Positions 4,594 through 6,181 of a stretch of 6,181 nt of DNA are shown here, piece after piece. The stretch spans positions 1-6,181 of the forward strand of contig CAKONA010000064.1 in the NCBI GenBank assembly GCA_934096785.1, in the 5' to 3' direction. The notes beneath the pieces were generated by a model. The model did not search any database, was not told the DNA's origin, and was given only the letters and a program-made list of their open reading frames with translations. Both the position numbers and the translations under genes were made by a program. The stretch is from an uncultured Bacilli bacterium (GTDB lineage: Bacteria > Bacillota_I > Bacilli_A > RF39 > UBA660). Each line of letters begins with the position of its first letter. Position 1 is the first letter of the stretch.

Positions 4594-6120
4594 AACTTCT
4601 ATTCTATTAAATAATATCTCAGCTTCATTTAAAGTAATATTAGTTTCTAAACTACCATACTCTAAAGAATCAAAATCTATATTCTTAGTATTTAACATCT
4701 TAAATATTCTATCACTAGTTTCTGGTATAAATGGTCTTAATAATATCGCAGATATTCTAATACATTCAAGTAAATTATAAAGTACTGTTCTAAGTCTATC
4801 AGCATTACTTTCATCTTTAGCTAGTACCCATGGAGTAGTATCATCTATATATTTATTACTCTTTTTTAATAATTCAAATATTGCTTCAAGTGCTTCATTA
4901 ACCTTTAAAGAATTCATTTTTTCATCAACAGTGCTAGGTAACTTTTTAGCATACTCCACTAATTCATCATCAACACTTTCATTTACACTAGGATTCTCTA
5001 CTTTAGATTCAAAGTATTTCTTACTCATCGCAATAGTTCTATTTACTAAGTTACCAAGAGTATTTACTAAATCAGCATTAGTTCTAGTAATAAGTGCTTC
5101 TTCACTAAAATTACCATCGTTTCCGAAAGGAACTTCACGAAGAGCAAAATATCTAACCGCATCAACTCCATATGTATCAATGTATTCTCTAGGATCCTTA
5201 TAGTTTCCAAGAGACTTAGATATTTTACCACCATCTATAATTAACCAACCATGACCAAAAACTTGCTTTGGTAACTCTATACCTAAACTCATACACATAC
5301 AAGGCCATATAATTGTATGGAATCTTACAATCTCTTTACCTACTAAATGTAAATTAGCAGGCCAATACTTCTTAAACATCTCACTATTTCTATCAGGATA
5401 ACCAAGTGAAGTAATATAGTTTGAAAGAGCATCTACCCATACATACACAACATGTTTTTCATCAAATGTAACAGGTATTCCCCAATTAAATGAAGTTCTT
5501 GATACACATAAATCAGCAAGCCCAGGTTTAATAAAGTTATTAAGCATCTCATTCTTTCTAGTAAGTGGAAGTATAAAATTAGGATTCTCTTCATAATACT
5601 TAACTAAATCATTCTGATATTTAGATAATTTAAAGAAATATGCTTCCTCACTAACTTCATGAACTTCTCTATGACAATCAGGACACATTCCATTCTCATC
5701 AAGTTGACTCTCAGTCCAAAAAGACTCACATGGTGTACAATAAAGTCCTTTATATTCTCCTTTATATATATCACCTTTATCATACATTTCTTTAAATATT
5801 GCTTGCACAGCCTTAACATGTTCTTCGTCAGTAGTTCTAATAAAGTGATCATATGAAATACCAAGTTTATTCCATAAATCCTTAGCATTCTCTACTATTG
5901 GATCCACATACTCCTTAGGACTTACTCCTTTTTCCATAGCTTTCTTTTCAATCTTTTGTCCATGCTCATCAGTACCTGTTTGAAAATATACATCATATCC
6001 TTTAAGTCTCTTATAACGAGCAATCGCATCAGCTACAATCGTTGTATAACAGTGTCCAATATGAAAATTAGCACTTGGATAATATATTGGTGTTGTTATA
6101 TAAAATTTTTCCTTTTCCAT
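4588..6120 (-). CDS. metG: Methionyl-tRNA synthetase (short form)
   Basis: This cytoplasmic class I enzyme charges tRNA-Met with methionine using ATP. The 510-residue protein has H20-I-G-H23 in the Rossmann fold, TGTDEHGQKIEKKA (48-61), and a connective-peptide zinc knuckle C128-T-P-C131 / C146-P-D-C149. It also has N-W-G-I-P-V (212-217), V-Y-V-W-V-D-A-L-S-N-Y (225-235) and K299-I-S-K-S303 for the usual KMSKS. The helical anticodon domain (about 348-480) keeps N-L-V-N-R (357-361) and W431, matching positions that read CAU in the E. coli enzyme. It ends at about 510 residues, where longer homologues (about 650) continue into a Trbp111-like tRNA-binding and dimerisation domain, which is absent here. 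The ATG at 6120 fits the family N-terminus and has AGGAGG 5 nt upstream. A T-box leader precedes it. Family and function are firm. Confidence 0.98.
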   Translation of the reverse strand: MEKEKFYITTPIYYPSANFHIGHCYTTIVADAIARYKRLKGYDVYFQTGTDEHGQKIEKKAMEKGVSPKEYVDPIVENAKDLWNKLGISYDHFIRTTDEEHVKAVQAIFKEMYDKGDIYKGEYKGLYCTPCESFWTESQLDENGMCPDCHREVHEVSEEAYFFKLSKYQNDLVKYYEENPNFILPLTRKNEMLNNFIKPGLADLCVSRTSFNWGIPVTFDEKHVVYVWVDALSNYITSLGYPDRNSEMFKKYWPANLHLVGKEIVRFHTIIWPCMCMSLGIELPKQVFGHGWLIIDGGKISKSLGNYKDPREYIDTYGVDAVRYFALREVPFGNDGNFSEEALITRTNADLVNTLGNLVNRTIAMSKKYFESKVENPSVNESVDDELVEYAKKLPSTVDEKMNSLKVNEALEAIFELLKKSNKYIDDTTPWVLAKDESNADRLRTVLYNLLECIRISAILLRPFIPETSDRIFKMLNTKNIDFDSLEYGSLETNITLNEAEILFNRIEVK

Positions 6121-6124
6121 TTTT

Positions 6125-6131
6125 CCCTCCT
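6125..6131 (-). promoter_or_regulatory. Shine-Dalgarno of metG
   Basis: AGGAGGG (6131-6125) has its AGGAGG core 5 nt before the ATG, and is the strongest ribosome binding site in the window. It lies just after the T-box terminator, so translation depends on transcription reading through. Confidence 0.85.
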
Positions 6132-6135
6132 AAAT

Positions 6136-6181
6136 AAAAAAGCCATAAACTAAGGACGACTAATTCCGCGGTACCACCTTA
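6136..6181 (-). promoter_or_regulatory. T-box riboswitch, 3' end (antiterminator/terminator) controlling metG; truncated
   Basis: The T-box AAGGTGGTACCGCGG occupies 6180-6166 on the minus strand. Antiterminator: TAAGG (6181-6177) pairs with CCTTA (6155-6151), the TGGTACC bulge (6176-6170) receives the tRNA acceptor end, and GCG (6169-6167) pairs with CGT (6158-6156). The variable bulge base is T (U in RNA), complementary to discriminator A73 of tRNA-Met. Competing terminator: AGTCGT (6161-6156) with ATGGCT (6146-6141), 6 bp including two G-U pairs, then a T-run. Uncharged tRNA-Met should raise metG expression. The specifier loop and promoter lie beyond the right edge, so the Met codon is inferred from the downstream gene. 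Confidence 0.93.

Noticed and set aside
4931..5203. Plus-strand 90-codon frame, and similar ones at 3350-3571, 5659-5856 and 5956-6153
   Set aside because: All lie antisense within conserved genes (metG, padR/HAAS), show no recognisable domain, and are explained by codon use of the real genes. A minus-strand frame at 5604-5888 inside metG is likewise a shadow.
6098..6146. Short reading frame starting ATG-GCT at 6146 in the metG leader
   Set aside because: It has no ribosome binding site, the ATG lies in the terminator stem, and it overlaps metG out of frame. There is no sign that it is translated.

Overview
This window is a compact, AT-rich (roughly 70-75% A+T by eye) bacterial segment in which every supportable gene lies on the minus strand. 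Transcription therefore runs from the right edge to the left edge. Base composition, strong Shine-Dalgarno sites, a T-box leader and a PadR/HAAS pair point to a low-GC Bacillota or a related wall-less or gut lineage (Mycoplasmatota/RF39-like). The finer placement is inference. All 16 tryptophans in the annotated proteins are TGG and one gene ends at TGA, so the standard bacterial code 11 fits.

Layout in transcription order: (1) 6181-6121, the 3' end of a T-box tRNA-sensing leader; (2) metG, methionyl-tRNA synthetase, of the short type without the C-terminal tRNA-binding domain; (3) a TraX-family multi-spanning membrane protein; (4) a PadR-family repressor translationally overlapped with (5) a HAAS (DUF1700)-domain polytopic membrane protein ending in an outside domain with two CxxC pairs; (6) a membrane-anchored, cysteine-paired protein of unknown function with a C-terminal region resembling DUF6273; (7) the first 292 residues of a membrane-anchored protein made almost entirely of 12-residue, calcium-loop-like, cysteine-containing repeats. 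This last gene runs off the left edge of the window.

The junctions are unusually dense. Downstream of metG, and again downstream of the HAAS gene, the stop codon sits in a candidate terminator hairpin that overlaps the -35 region of the next gene. A -10 hexamer then ends exactly 6 nt before an ATG that has no Shine-Dalgarno. Both traX and the 399-residue protein therefore look like leaderless mRNAs. The padR promoter has a perfect TTGACA lying across a 7-bp inverted repeat, a candidate autoregulatory operator. The repeat-protein gene has an extended -10 promoter and a normal ribosome binding site.

metG is housekeeping. The left half reads as a cell-envelope module: a membrane-stress-type regulator pair followed by two outside-facing, cysteine-paired proteins, the last a probable calcium-stiffened surface stalk. 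The functional link among these genes is inferred from adjacency only. The two outside proteins appear to have their own promoters.
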